A stretch of DNA of 64,000 nucleotides, from positions 362,501 to 426,500 of the forward strand of contig CAUYUJ010020148.1 of NCBI GenBank assembly GCA_963575745.1, in the 5' to 3' direction. The position numbers and the translations under genes were made by a program. Of this stretch, positions 22,291-33,525 are shown in pieces. The notes beneath the pieces are model-generated. The model saw only the letters and a list, made by a program, of their open reading frames with translations, did no database searches and was not told the DNA's origin. Source of the stretch: Prorocentrum cordatum (taxonomy: Eukaryota; Sar; Dinophyceae; Prorocentrales; Prorocentraceae). Positions within the stretch are counted from its first letter, which is position 1. The number at the start of each line of letters is the position of its first letter.

Positions 22291-22530
22291 CCTCAAGGGT
22301 GGGTGCGAGTGAGTGAGTGAGCGAGTGGCTGAATGAATGAGCGAGTGAGTGATGATGATGCTGATGCTGATGATGATGTGTCTGAGTTGGTGTGTGTGTG
22401 GGTGGGTAGGTGGGTGAGTGATTAGTGAGCAAGAGTGATCGAGGGAGTGTGAAAGAGTGTGCAAGTGATTATGAAGTGGTGACGATAATGCTGATGATGT
22501 GAATGTGTGAGCGCGTGGGTGAGAAGAGAG
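22291..22530 (+). repeat. (GAGT)n/(GATG)n degenerate microsatellite
   Basis: GAGTGAGTGAGTGAGCGAGT passes into GATGATGATGCTGATG and then GTGTGTGTGGGTGGG. Confidence 0.85.
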
Positions 22531-23895
22531 GGGGTGTTCTGTGTTCTTGTTCTTGCGTAGGATGTCCAGAGAAAACAAAAAACACTTTGGATGTGTGAAA
22601 CAAGCGTCTTCCCCCGCACTCGTACTCCTCCACCTCTCCCTCTCCGCCCCCGTCACCGTCTTCTGGCTCCACTTTCATCAGCCCTCCTTCTCATGCCCTT
22701 CCTCCTATTCCTGATCCCCGTCCTGCTCCTCCACAATACCCTCGTGCTCCAGAAAACAAACAGATTCGGGCCACCATACATGTCCTTAGAGTCCCCTGAG
22801 GATGAACACCGCGAGTTCTCTATGGTCCGAATGTGACTGCATGCCTGCAACACGGTGGGGGAATTGGATAAAGAACCCTTGAATAAGGAATCCAGAGTCT
22901 GGAGTCTGGAGGCCGGTGGAACTTCAATCAACGCTTGGCCATGGATTTCACCGCCGTCCTCATCAGATAAAGAATCCTCCGAAGTCTGCAACATCCTGGG
23001 CCCATTCCTTTACCAACGCCCCCACCGTAGCATGCGCCGGGATGCATGCAATGTCTACGGTCAGCGCGGCCGCCGGGCCTGCCTGGCTCTGTCCGTGGAA
23101 ACAAACAGAATGGCGGCGGCAAGTTCCCTATTATGGAAGCGTGCTGCCTTGGCAGTCCCCCCGCCCCCCCGGATAAGACGATGCCAGGACGACGATCAAC
23201 TCGGCGGAGGATACATCGAGAACCTCTGAGGTCCAGCGGCCTCAAAGAATGGTTCGGGCGCCGCGGCCTTCTCAAAGCGTCTCGGAACGCTCTGACAACG
23301 TTCCGGAATGCGTTCAGAACATCCGACCGGATATCTCACAAAGCCTGCCATACACACCACATTATCCTCGAGCCCTCTGCGCGGCCCCGCGCCGAGGCAG
23401 AGGAAACCGCACCAATGTTGGCAGGAGGCCCCTCGGCTGGCGCGGTCTCTGCCGGGACAGAAGGTCTGGGTCGCTTACCTTCGCGCCCCGCGCCCCGCAG
23501 AGCGAAAAGTGCGCTTATCTTCGCGCAAGCGCCCCATCTTCGCGCTCCCGCGAGTGACTTTGGAATATGCACATCGGGAAGACATGTAGCCACAGCTATG
23601 CAGCTGGCGCCTTTGCCATCATGCAGGCAGGCAGCAACACAGATGGTCTTCATCGGCCCGCGATGCCTGTGCACCCGCATGGGGTTTTTAGATTTGAAGC
23701 GTGGAGCCCGTGCGCCCACATTGGGGCCCATGCCAGCCGCACGTTTTCCCCAACATGTGGTTCGCAATTCGGTTGTTGCCCGGCTGGTGTTTCAAAAGGT
23801 GGCGCTGCGCACAACACGCAAACGATCGATAATCATCCATATTAAAACACCACTTGGACATTACATGTGACAGATATAACGCGCGCCAAAACTAT
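22531..23895. other. Single-copy DNA without a supported gene
   Basis: This is one of the few long stretches without obvious repeats. A plus frame at 23046-23870 and a minus frame at 23336-23767 overlap; neither has a motif. Exons of an unrecognised gene cannot be excluded. Confidence 0.35.
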
Positions 23896-24213
23896 ATGGT
23901 ATTGCGCGTCGGTCGAAACGGGACGCGCAAACGTGATAAGGAGCTTGTGAAGCAGAGCGCCGAAACACAAAAACGCATCCTACTACAAGCGCGCTTCCAG
24001 GACAAGCAAACTGGGAATACTGTGATCGCCGTAAAGGAGGACCGCACTGGCAAGCGAGTCGCGGCGGATCCCTTGACTCAAGCATCTTGCGTTCGCAACA
24101 GCGTCTTGCGGCAATATCGAGCAACTAAGCTTGAAATTGATGCATTTGAGCATGGATTATGCGTTGGGCGCGTAGCAGCGCGAGAGTGCCTTCTGCAGTG
24201 CCGATGTCGCTAA
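23896..24213 (+). CDS. Hypothetical small basic protein (weak candidate)
   Basis: The first ATG of this open frame lies at 23896, giving 105 codons and a stop. The composition is more protein-like than most frames here: it is charged and mixed, with RNGTRKRDKELVKQSAETQK and LRQYRATKLEIDAFEHGLC. The local GC content is lower than in the flanks. No domain, signal peptide or neighbour points to a function, and I do not recognise a family. It may equally be chance in a less biased stretch of DNA. It would also be the only plus-strand gene in the window. Confidence 0.2.
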   Translation: MVLRVGRNGTRKRDKELVKQSAETQKRILLQARFQDKQTGNTVIAVKEDRTGKRVAADPLTQASCVRNSVLRQYRATKLEIDAFEHGLCVGRVAARECLLQCRCR

Positions 24214-24820
24214 AACGTGAGCGCGCCATGAAAGCGCAGAGTAACGATGCCAGAGACCACTATCGCAACGCAGATTGGGCCCAAACCGTAGGCTGGCGGT
24301 ATGGGCCGCGGCGCGGTAACCATAGCTGGGCGTTGCTGTAAGGATGCGTTCGTGCATCGTGCATTGCGTCGGGCGAAGCAACCAACGCATCGGGTTCAAC
24401 CCTCCGTGTCCTCCTGAGCGGCGCAATTTGATATACTCCGTCCCATGTGCGTTGTGCGCTCGGACTTGTCAGTGAGCTCTTGCAACATCCGTCGTGGCGC
24501 ATGTACCTCATCAGCCGGAGAAGGCTCCCTCTGCAGAGCATTTTGCGGCAGCTCTGTGCTGGTGATGTGGCTGATAAGGTTGCGGTTGCTGGCGACCTAC
24601 ACGCAGGCAGCACGACGGGAAGCGGCAGTCAACGCGGACGAAATTGGAAGCCTCACATCCCCTCTTCTGGATGTCGGTTGAAGGGCGTGCACCTCTTGAG
24701 TAATCTGGACACCATCGTGACATCAATTCGCTGGCCCCATGGGCCAAAGGGCGCTGGAATCACCAGCGAGAGGTTTGTGGTGATTATGTTTCGCGCGCGC
24801 GGCGGCCACTCGGAGTTCCG
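24214..24820. other. Unassigned DNA
   Basis: No repeat or recognisable protein; a plus frame at 24447-24896 has no motif. Confidence 0.35.
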
Positions 24821-25480
24821 GGAACTCCCAGGGCGGTCTTCCAGCCGTCAAGACTGCCCCAGGAACGCCCCAATGGATCCCAATGGAGCTCCATGAGGGC
24901 ACAACAGCCAGGAGGAGTGGGTGCGAAGCCCCAAAATGGCCCGAATAGGCTCCCCATGATGCCTTATAATCCCAAGATGGTCCCGGACAGCCCCAAGAGA
25001 GTCCCCAAATGTTAATTCCACCAGCCCTGTGGGCTAAGGTGGTCTAGCATTTTTGGTTATCCCCTTCCAAAAATCCTCCTCCCCTCGGGGAAAGGTACTC
25101 GCCCCCTCCCCTCCCTGATGTTCCTTGAGGGGGTCCGCGAGGTAACCTAAGATGGGTCACGATAGCTTCCGGCATATCTCCAAGAGGCCCGACGAGGGCC
25201 TCAAGACAGTCCCCAGTGCTCTCAGAGCCCCCATCAGGAACTTCCCAAGAGGTCAAGTATCTTTGAAGCACCCATAGAGAATCCGAGCTGTGTGTCTACT
25301 TGTTTTTTGAAGCTTCAAGGTTGCCTCATGATGGCCCAAGGAAGCGCCAAGAGGGGCCCAAGAGGCTTCCAAAACGGCCCCGAGAGCGCCCCAAAAGGCA
25401 ATGTTGATGGCCCCCGGGGGGGAGGAAAATCGAGGACCCTCCCTCCTTTCATCGATCGTCTCCAAGATGGCCCTAACATA
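24821..25480 (+). repeat. Degenerate GCCCCAAGATGGC-type repeat
   Basis: Short words such as GCCCCAAAATGGCCCGAA, CCCAAGATGGTCCCGG and GCCCAAGAGGCTTCCAAAAC recur at irregular spacing. The same vocabulary dominates 31590-31860. It looks like a decayed dispersed or tandem repeat. No gene is seen. Confidence 0.4.
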
Positions 25481-25564
25481 AATATTTCGTCCCTGTCGCG
25501 CCCCAAGGCCTGTCGAAAGGGCGGGCCGGGCGTTTCGCCTGAGACTTCCTCACTATTTACGATC

Positions 25565-25990
25565 CTGAAGCTGAGAATTTCAACAGTTTCACGGATGGAA
25601 GGCGAATGGTTTTCAACATGTGGCTCTCGCCTCAGCGCCGCGCGCACTTGTCTTAATAATTTGCAGACGTTGTTTCGGATGGAAGGCGGTTCCTTTTTCA
25701 AACTGTGGCTCTCGTTTTGGTATGATGTCGGAATGTCAGGGCGCAGCGGTCACTTCGATTCGTGGTGTTGAAATCCCAGGAGTGGTGTTCTGACACGACA
25801 CAGGATCGTCAAGACGCAGCAATGGTGGTGATTTGCGGCGCTGAAATCCAAATCGTGGTGTTCTGGAGCGCTGTTGGATTTTCAGGCGGCTCTGTTTTCC
25901 AACTGGGTACTTCGCCCAATGATAATGGACCCTTGTAGGGGCCAGTGAAGAGAAAATCTCGTTGATGACTCTTGGGCTTCCACTGGTCCT
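25565..25990 (-). repeat. Inverted partial copy of the 13.3-14.2 kb repeat module
   Basis: GGCTCTCGCCTCAGCGCCGC at about 25631 is the reverse of the 82-bp unit at 13.7-14.1 kb. ATTCGTGGTGTTGAAATCC at about 25757 reverses the looser units at 13.45-13.6 kb. CGTTGATGACTCTTGGGCTT, near 25961, reverses the edge at 13338-13356. Next to it a CTCCTCCTCCTC tract mirrors the GAG tract at 13254-13330. Order and orientation are consistent with one inverted, trimmed copy. Confidence 0.65.
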
Positions 25991-26030
25991 CCTCCTCCTC
26001 GTCCGCCTCCGTGGGCCCCAAGGATGGCCC

Positions 26031-26774
26031 GAAGAGGCCCTCCAAGGCCACCGCATTGCTCCCAGAGATTTTATGTTCATCCTGGTTGCCCCCCGTTTCA
26101 CTATAAACGTCTCTTCGTTCCTGTCCCCGTCAACTCTCATTAAGGTTTCTGAACGAGCTGATGGGGATACTTTTTGGTTAGCGGGCGCGCGAAACAAGTC
26201 GAACGCCGAGCGTGCTACGGCGGGCCGCGCCGGTAGCAAAATGAAAAGCAGTAAGGGCTGATGGGGGTACTTTTTGGTCTGCGGGCTCGCGAAGCAGCTC
26301 GAACGCCGTCCGAACACTAGTCGGGCCGCGACTGGGCAGCACGAAAAGAGAGGCAAGCGAAGCGAACGCGCGGGCAGCCACTCATGGGAAAAAACTAGAA
26401 ACGAAACTTCCAACCCGGTGGCGTGGAGATCCCGGTGGCGACCAGCAAGTAAGCGCAGCCAAAATGGCGCGGCGGCGCGACCATAAACACGCAGAGGTCG
26501 ATCACTCGGTGTGAGTCGGCACAAGGCACCGTCAGAGACGAGCAAGACCGACATGCACACCCGGACGACGTCCGTGCCGTAGGCGACACAACTGCATCGC
26601 GTCAGCGCGGGAGTGAAGAGGGGCAACCTCGTCACAGATTGGACTGCAAATCGCAGTACCTCTTGTTTGTACAGCAGTGGCGCATGTCGAGAGCGGACTT
26701 CTTGCAGGAGACAGCAGCCGACGGGCGCGCAGAGCCACACATGCCGAAGTACTTGCACCGTAGAGGTCGGCAGC
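26031..26774 (+). repeat. Unassigned DNA with two copies of a TGATGGGGATAC motif
   Basis: CTGATGGGGATACTTTTTGG at about 26158 and CTGATGGGGGTACTTTTTGG at about 26259 are each followed by a G/C-rich GCGGGC(G/T)CGCGAA segment. The first ten or more bases of the motif recur near 31193, 31418, 31504 and 37016. The rest of the interval has no gene that I can support. Confidence 0.45.
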
Positions 26775-26998
26775 GTAGCGAGACCCCACTGAAACGTTTC
26801 GGTCACCAGTTGAGGCCGACGCCAGCCAGGAGCAGGCCAGGGGCCACCTGACCGCCCATTCCCAATATTATCCTTGCGTGGAATTCGTAGCGAGACCCCA
26901 CTGAACCCTTTCGGTCACCAGTGGAGGGCGACACCAGCCAGGAGCAGGCCAGGAGCCACCTGACCGCCCATTCCCAATGTGATCCTGGCATGGAATTC
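26775..26998 (+). repeat. 113-bp tandem pair
   Basis: GTAGCGAGACCCCACTGAA begins at about 26775 and again at 26888. Both copies continue through TTTCGGTCACCAGT and CAGCCAGGAGCAGGCCAG to GGAATTC. The second copy leads into the 162-bp array region. Confidence 0.8.
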
Positions 26999-27079
26999 AG
27001 GCTGTCTGAGCACCATCAGACAGCGGTATTGGCGGCAACCCCAGCCGCGAGGGATAAACCCAGTGAGCCAAAGGAGAGG

Positions 27080-28310
27080 AGGGGAAGTGCACGCCAGGCA
27101 CGGTAGGCACCCCGGCGTGGCAGCAAACCGCTGCAGCATTAGGATGCTGGATGGGGAGGAAAGGAAGTGCACGCCAGGCACACGGTGCGAGAGGAGAGGA
27201 AGAGAATGGTAGAACAATTGCTCGAGCAGTTGTTGCTGACTATGCCAATGGAGGCTGTGCAATGTCCGACCGCGCTGACTATGCCAACCACGCGCCTCCC
27301 CCGCGGAGGGCTCCCTTTCCTCCTGCGACTCGCGACTATCTTCACACTCTTCCCAGTGGAGGCGACTGGCCGTCGCAAAGTCTGTTGGAATCCAAGGCGC
27401 CTGGGTGTTCCCAGGGGTCGTGTTGCCAGTGGGTTGTGTTGGGCGGTCAGCGAGGTTCTCTCTGTCTTTTTCCTGCCCCACACCCTGCGACTCGCGACTA
27501 TCTTCGCACTCTTCCCGGTGGAAGCGACTGACCATCGCAGAGGCTATTGGAATTCGAGGCGGCTGGGTGTTCCCACAAGTCGTGCTGCCAGTGGGTTGTG
27601 TTGGACGGTCGGCAAGGTCCTCTCTGTCTTCTCCCTGCCCCACACCCTGCGACTCGCGACTATCTTCACACTCTTCCCAGTGGAAGCGACTGACCATCGC
27701 AGAGGCTATTGGAATCCGAGGCGGCTGGGTGTTCCCACAAGTCGTGCTGCCAGTGGGTTGTGTTGGGCGGTTGGCAAGGTCCTCTCTGTCTTCTCCCTGC
27801 CCCGTTTTCCTGTGGCTCGCGACCCACTTTACAATCTTCCCGGTGTAGGTGAACGGCCGCTGCAGAGTCCGTTGGAATCCGAAGCGGATGGGTGTTCCCT
27901 GGGGTCGTGTTGCCAGCGGGTTGCGTTGGACGGTCGGCAAAGGCCTCTCTATCTTCTCCCTGCCCCTCACCCTGCGACTCGCGACTATCATCGCATTCTT
28001 CCCGGTGGCAGCGACTGACCGTCGCAAAGTCCGTTGGAATCCGAAGCGGATGGGTGTGCCAAGAGGCCGCATTGCCAATGGGTTGTGTTGGACGGTCGGC
28101 GAAGTCCCCCCTGTCTCCCCCCTGTCCCTCCTCCTGCGATTCGCGACTATATTCGCGCACTTCCTGGTGGAGGCGACCCATTTCGCAATCTTCCCGGCGC
28201 AGGCGACTAACCGTCGCATCTCGAGGAAACATGGGCGAACCGCTGCAACCTAGGATGCAGGAGCGGAGGGAGGGAAGTGCAAGCCAGGCACACAGAGTGA
28301 GAGGAGGGGG
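27080..28310 (+). repeat. 162-bp minisatellite, first array
   Basis: CTGCGACTCGCGACTATC starts at 27323, 27485 and 27647, with diverged starts at 27810 and 27972, so the period is 162 bases. Because 162 is a multiple of three, frames stay open through the array on both strands; the longest is 434 codons at 26915-28219 (minus). The minus frame repeats a 54-residue motif with EECEDSRESQ and DREDLADRPTQPTGN. On both sides lie related blocks with GGAAGTGCACGCCAGGCAC (27087, 27166 and, diverged, 28275). I treat it as satellite DNA. Confidence 0.8.
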
Positions 28311-29340
28311 AAGAGCTTACCAGAAGCCTGTGCACACGGACGCGCGCGCCAGGCGCTCTGATTCTGGCAGGGTGCTGGCGGCACGCAGACGCCGTCGCCG
28401 CGGGGGTGGAGGCGCGCGGCCGCGCCTCCGACGTCAAGGGCCCGACCTCGCGCGAGAACGCTCCCACGCTGCAGCGAACGGCCAGTGTCGGCGCCCGCGA
28501 GATCCTGACCATCTCGCAAGGGTGCCTGGCGTCCCCTGTTCGCGCCGACGCGGTGTCCCCGGTGTTGTCCACGCAGTTGCGCCCAGTCGATACCCAGGCC
28601 CAATGAGTCGCTCATGGCCCGAGCATCGCAGCTGTGGCTGTGAAAAGAGGTCAGGGAGGCGACGCAGGTTCGCAGATCGTGCCGACGCGGGTCGAAAGCG
28701 CGCGTGGTGCCAGGGGCAGCGTGATGCTCGGCAAAGGCGTGCCATACGGCTACGAACGACGCACCCAGGGTGACCTGAAGGTACCCGATCGTCTCGTTTG
28801 GTGAGACTCCGCGGGGTTCCCACTGGGAGTCGTGGATCCGGGCTTTATAGAGCGGCCCTCCAGTGTGGGAGTCCCGTGGTCCTGGATGCTGGTGATCAGC
28901 GAACAGCCTGGGCATCCACCCACTTCCCGTCCGACGCGTCGAAGATGCCCCCCGGTTGGGCTGCCGGCCCGTCTCGGCGGTCGAGCTCGCGTCCCCGCCC
29001 GAGAGGGGGGGGGTTGGCGAGCTTTGCAGGGATGCAGGGGTTGCCCCGTGGCTGCTAGTCGAGGCGTCCGTCCGCGTCGAGTCGCTGGCAGGGGAGGGAG
29101 GACGAATGGGGGCGTAAGGGCTCGTCGAAACCAGCTGAAGGATGGCTTCGCGTCCCGCTCGTCAGGGGAAAGCTGGCGTGTGGACGCAGTGGGACTTCCC
29201 AATGCCGTCTGGAAGGTGGCTTCACTGTTGGGCAGACCGTCGGGTTGGCCGTCGGGCTGGCCGAAGAGCTTGCCGTGGGATTGGGCGTCGGGCAAGGCCT
29301 CAGGTATAGTGTTGGGTGGGTAGGGCGTTAGGTTGGGCGT
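28311..29340 (-). other. Unidentified protein-like DNA between the two 162-bp arrays
   Basis: The minus frame near 28820-28590 reads NETIGYLQVTLGASFVAVWH and LGLGIDWAQLRG, with natural composition but no known motif. Other frames over this interval are GC artefacts. From about 29220 to 29340 the plus strand has a short GGGCTGGCCGTCGGG-type repeat. A relic captured between two array copies is possible. Confidence 0.25.
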
Positions 29341-29344
29341 CGGG

Positions 29345-30265
29345 AGCGGTGTCCCCTTCCTCCTGCGACTCGCGACTATCTTCACACTCTTCCCAGTGGA
29401 GGCGACTGACGGCAGAGCCAGTCGGAATCCGAGGCGGCTGGGTGTTCACAGGGGTCGTGTCGCAAGTGGGTTGTGTTGGACGGTCGGCAAGGTCCTCTCT
29501 GTCTTCACCCTGCCCCTTCTCGGCTCGCGACCCATTTCGCGCTCTTCCCGGCGCAGGCGACTGACCATCGCAGAATCCCGTGGAATCCGAGGCGGCTGGG
29601 TGTTCCCAGGGGTCGTGTTGCCAGTGGGTTGTGCTGGACGGTCAGCAAGGTTCTCTCTGTCTTCTCCCTGCCCATCACCCTGCGACTCGCGACTATCTCC
29701 ACACTCTTCCCAGTGGAAGCGACTGACCGTCGCAGTGGCTATCGGAAATCCGAGGCGACTGGGTGCTCCCATAGGTCGTGTTGCCAGTGGGTTGTGTTGG
29801 GCAGTCGGCAAGGTCCTGTCTTCTCCCTGCCCCGTTTTCCTGTGGCTCGCGACCCATTTCGCAATCTTCCTGGTGTAGGTGAACGACCATCGCAGAGACT
29901 GTTGGAATCCGGGGCGGCAGGGTGTTCCCAGGGGTCGTGTTGCCAGCGGGTTGTGTTGGACGATCGGCAACATCCCCTCTGTCTTCTGCCTGCCCCTCAC
30001 CCTGCGACTCGCGACTATATATCATCGCATTCTTCCCGGTGGCGGCGAATGACCGTCGCAGAGGCTATTGGACTCAGAGGCGGCTGGGCGTGCCAAGAGG
30101 TCGCGTTGCCAATGGGTTGTGTGGGGCGGTCAATAAGGTCCTCCCTGACTTCTTCCTGCTCCTCCTGCGATTCGCGACTATCTTCGCGCTCTTCCCGGTG
30201 GAGGCGACTCCTTTCGCAATCTTCCGGGCGTAGGCGACTAACCGTCGCATCTCGAGGAATCATGG
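29345..30265 (+). repeat. 162-bp minisatellite, second array
   Basis: About five and a half units of the same repeat as at 27.3-28.2 kb, starting after TCCTGCGACTCGCGACTATC at about 29362. Both arrays end with the same tail, CGACTAACCGTCGCATCTCG followed by AGGAA and ATGGGC, near 28206-28233 and 30235-30262. This suggests duplication of array plus tail as one unit. Confidence 0.8.
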
Positions 30266-30299
30266 GCAGGGGGGGAGAGAAAAGTCAGTCTCCGGGGAA

Positions 30300-31150
30300 A
30301 CGTCCTGCGTGGGCGGGGCGCCAGCCCACCCGTCGGTGCGTTGGGCATGCGTCGCGGCCATGCCGCCGGGCAGCTTTGTTGGGCGGCCGCGCAGACCAGG
30401 CGGTTCCAGGAGAGTGTCGACAGGAGGGCGGCCGTCAGGCTGGCAGTGGGGCCGGCCGTGGGGTAGGCCGCGGGGCGGGCCGTGGGGCTGGCAGTCGGGC
30501 TGGCCGCAGGGCGGGCCGCAGGGCTGGCAGCCCAGCGCCAGGCCAGTCGGCCCGCCCGGCACCGTCGCCGCAGCGGCGGCGGCGGCCGCCGCGCTGGAGA
30601 GGGCGGCCGCCGCGGCCCACAGGCCTGCGGCAGCCGCCGCGGGGGCGGCCTCGGCGGCAGCGCCCGTGGCGCCAGCGGCGCGCCAGGCGCCGGCAGCGTG
30701 CGCGGCGGCGCCCGCGTGGTCCCTGGCGCACGCGGCGCCGGTGGCGCCAGCGGCGCCCGCGGCGGCCCCAGCGCGCGCCGCGCCACCGGCAGCATCAGCG
30801 GCGCCAGAAACACCAGAGGCGCCCGCGGCCGCTGCAGCGCCGGCGGCGGCCACGGCGCCGACGGCACCGGCGGCGACCGCGGCGCCAGCGTCCGCGGCCG
30901 CGGCCCTCGCGGCGCCCGCGGCGCCTGCGGCCGCGGCGGCCCGCGCGTCGGCGTCCGCGGCCGCTGCCGCGGCGGGGGCCGCGGCGGGCCCGCCCTGCGC
31001 CGAGGCCCGCGGCAGACCGCGCGCGGCCGCGGCGCCGGCAGCAGAGGGGCCGGCGGCGCGAGCGGCGGCCGCGGCCCTCTGCCGGCGGCGCCGAGCAGCC
31101 AGCGTCTCCACCTCGCGCGGCCCGAGCGCGCGCCGACCTGAGACAGGGGT
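30300..31150. repeat. Extremely GC-rich low-complexity DNA
   Basis: Almost only G and C, built from GCGGCGCCCGCGGC-like words, preceded at 30420-30560 by GGGCTGGCCGTGGGG repeats. Frames of 219-380 codons are open on both strands and encode poly-alanine, poly-arginine or poly-proline. No motif supports a protein. Confidence 0.7.
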
Positions 31151-31184
31151 GGGCTCGAGCCGACATGGCTTGAGCCAGAGGGTA

Positions 31185-31520
31185 GCGGACGCTCATGGGG
31201 ATGCTTTTCCGGTCGCGGCCGCGAGACGATGGTCAGGCGGCGAGAGCAAAGTCCGGGACGCGAACTAGGCGAATTAGCGAGGGCAGGCGAAGGCTGGCCA
31301 GCCCACTCAGACTGCAGCTGCGGGCTGGGTGAAGCTGAACTGACCGGCGCACTGCAAGCGCGGGCACGTGCACTGGACAAAATGACCAGAATTCAAGCGG
31401 CCAATGCGCAACCGCTGATGGGGATACTTTTTTGGTCAGCGGCTCCGAGGCGGCGGACGCGGAGCGGAAGGCGTCGACTGGGTCAGCAAGCTAATTACTA
31501 CAAGCTGATGGGGATACGCG
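31185..31520 (+). repeat. Three copies of the TGATGGGGATAC motif
   Basis: TCATGGGGATGCTTTTCCGG at about 31193, GCTGATGGGGATACTTTTTT at about 31417 and GCTGATGGGGATACGCGGAG at about 31504. They match the pair at 26.16-26.26 kb. The flanks are GC-rich and otherwise unassigned. Confidence 0.5.
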
Positions 31521-31589
31521 GAGCGTGAAGAATTTCATGGGTCTCCAACAAGACGTCGTTTGACGTTCTTTGACGCCGCCGCCTGCTCG

Positions 31590-31860
31590 AGCATCCGATT
31601 GCCGCAGAGGGCCCAAGAGGCTTCAAAATCGGGCCCAAAGGGCCCAAGAAGCTCCCAGGACGGCTCCAAAGCGGCCGAAGACGGCCCTAAGACGGTACAG
31701 GAGACCCCCCGAGAGGTCTGCAGAGGCTTCCAACAGGGCCCAAGAAAGGAAATCCAAGTTCACAGGTCGGGCCCATCTCTCAAAGATGGCCTCCGAGACT
31801 GCCAGAGGGCCCCAAAGGGGTTCCCAGAGGCCCTTAAAACCCCCCAAGAGGCTCCGCTGG
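31590..31860 (+). repeat. Degenerate GCCCAAGAGGC-type repeat
   Basis: GCCCAAGAGGCTTCAAAATC, GGGCCCAAGAAGCTCCC, GCCCAAGAAAGGAAATCC and CCCCAAGAGGCTCC follow at irregular spacing. It shares its vocabulary with 24.8-25.5 kb. Confidence 0.45.
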
Positions 31861-31869
31861 CACGCCCGC

Positions 31870-33030
31870 GGTGTCCTTGGTCTCGCGCGCCTGCCGGATG
31901 ATCGGGGACTGCGCGATCCATCTGGCCAGCTCCGCGACCGCCCGCGCGAAGACCTTGAAGCGCATCGCCGATGCCACTGGCGCGGCGTGCAGGGCCGCTC
32001 CACGCTTCGCGAAGATGTCCGCGTGCCTGCTGCCAGTCCGCCGCGCTGACGCTATCTTGCCATCGAGGACGTCTCCGCGTGCAATGCGAAGGAATCCCGT
32101 GGACCGCGTAGTCTCCGAGGCCGATGGTGGCGCAGGACAGCTTCCATGAGTGGGCGCAGGGTCTGGTGACGCTGGCGGCGCGAGTGCGGCCTCGCTCCAG
32201 GCAGCCACGGTCAAGGCGCAGTCTACATTGAAGTGGTGGTCCCCTGGCCTGGCCTGGCCAGCAGGTGAAGCCCTCGCCGCTCATGGCCGCCTGCTGCGGG
32301 CAGACATCGGGCCTGCGGGTGCCAGGGCAGGCGGCATGGAGCTCGCCCCGATCGCTGCGGCGGCAGAGGGCCCAGTCCGCGCGTCAGATGGCGCTGGGCG
32401 GAGGCTCGCGGGCCGACCCGTCCAAGCACGGGTGCCCGCCGTGCCGACCGCCAGCAGGCCGCTGGCACCAAAGGATCTGGTTTTCAAGGCTGAGGACTTG
32501 CATCGTCGGCGTGGGCGCAAGCAGCCATCGGCGCGCGACGTCCTCCGCCGCCTCCCCGCCTCGCTGCCTCACCCTGCTGGCTCGGCGCTTCAGCCGCGGT
32601 GAGAGGCCGTCGCGGCGTGCGCTCTCGAGGCGCGGGCGCTCGAATGGCCTGTGGGCAGCGTGCCGTTGGCTGCGCCGCGCAGCCCGCGGCGCTCATGGGC
32701 GCTCTCGCCAGCGGCCAGTGGGCGCCCAAGAACACCGACGCGCAAGCCGCGCCTCACGATCTGTCATTCGACCTCCTGGGCCGATGAGGCCTCGAGCTGC
32801 GTCCAACGGTCGGAGGCCCGCCCAGCACCGAACTCAGCTTCCACCTCGAGGCGAGACGGCCAGCTGGCTGATCTGGCACCGAGGTCGGTGGACACTGCTG
32901 TCTCCGAGACGATGCGCCAGTTGGCGCGCTTCAGCGCGAGGGCGAGCGCGTCGATGGGGGGGCGAAAATGAACCGAAGGCGACGCTGCCGCTCTGTGCCT
33001 CTCCTCGGCCACGATCGGGCCCTCCCTCAA
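31870..33030 (-). pseudogene. LINE C-terminal region relic
   Basis: Minus-strand frames give, in order, PPIDALALALKRANWRIVSE and later TDLGARSASW (about 32960-32820), then MQVLSLENQILWCQR (about 32510-32460). Finally GSRHADIFAKRGAALHAAPV and FARAVAELARWIAQSPIIRQ lie at about 32060-31890. In dinoflagellate non-LTR elements, as I remember them, the reverse transcriptase is followed by P(L/I)DAL-x-AL-(R/K)-xx-W, a cysteine-rich patch and a helical (A/R)AD-xx-AK-xGA segment in this order. Frame changes and the lack of a reverse-transcriptase core make it a truncated fragment. The assignment is based on similarity of arrangement, not on catalytic motifs. Confidence 0.4.
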
Positions 33031-33109
33031 TGTGCCAGTGGGCGCCGTGCTCGACCGCGCCAGCGCCGCCGCCGGGGCGACGGCGTTGCCCGCCGCCGTC
33101 GCCCCTGGA

Positions 33110-33525
33110 TTAAGCGGGTGGCCTCTTTGGACCTCGGCCGCGCTGGGGCGCGGACATCCTGGAAAACTTTAGAAAGGTATCCGAACGACCCCTGAGCAGT
33201 CCTTAAGAACCGATCCCTGATACATCCTGAGGAAGGCAGATGAATCCTGAAGAGTCCTGGCGTACAAGCAGAAACCCAAGCAGCTTTCCCATATGCACCC
33301 CGAGAGACCACCACGCTTCGAAGACGCCTCTGGCCCACGAACCAGGCGCGGTTTAGGAGCGGCCGCGGGCCCACGAACCCAAAGAGCGCCCACAGGAGAC
33401 CAAGGAAAATCAAACAAACAAAATCTAAGTAAAACGGCAAGTGTGAAGATTCTCAATTCTGTGCACGACTCACTTCTCAAAGTGCGGGCAAACCCGCCGC
33501 AAGCGCCGATTTGCGTGCTATGACA
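33110..33525. other. Unassigned DNA
   Basis: I see no repeat or protein-like frame in this 400-bp interval. Confidence 0.4.

Noticed and set aside
26448-26475. Possible second spliced-leader relic (AGCCAAAATGGC)
   Set aside because: Only the central 12 bases match; the bases on both sides differ from the leader, so chance is likely.
30260-31380. Alanine-rich and arginine-rich frames up to 380 codons
   Set aside because: They are open on both strands because the DNA is almost only G and C; there is no motif.
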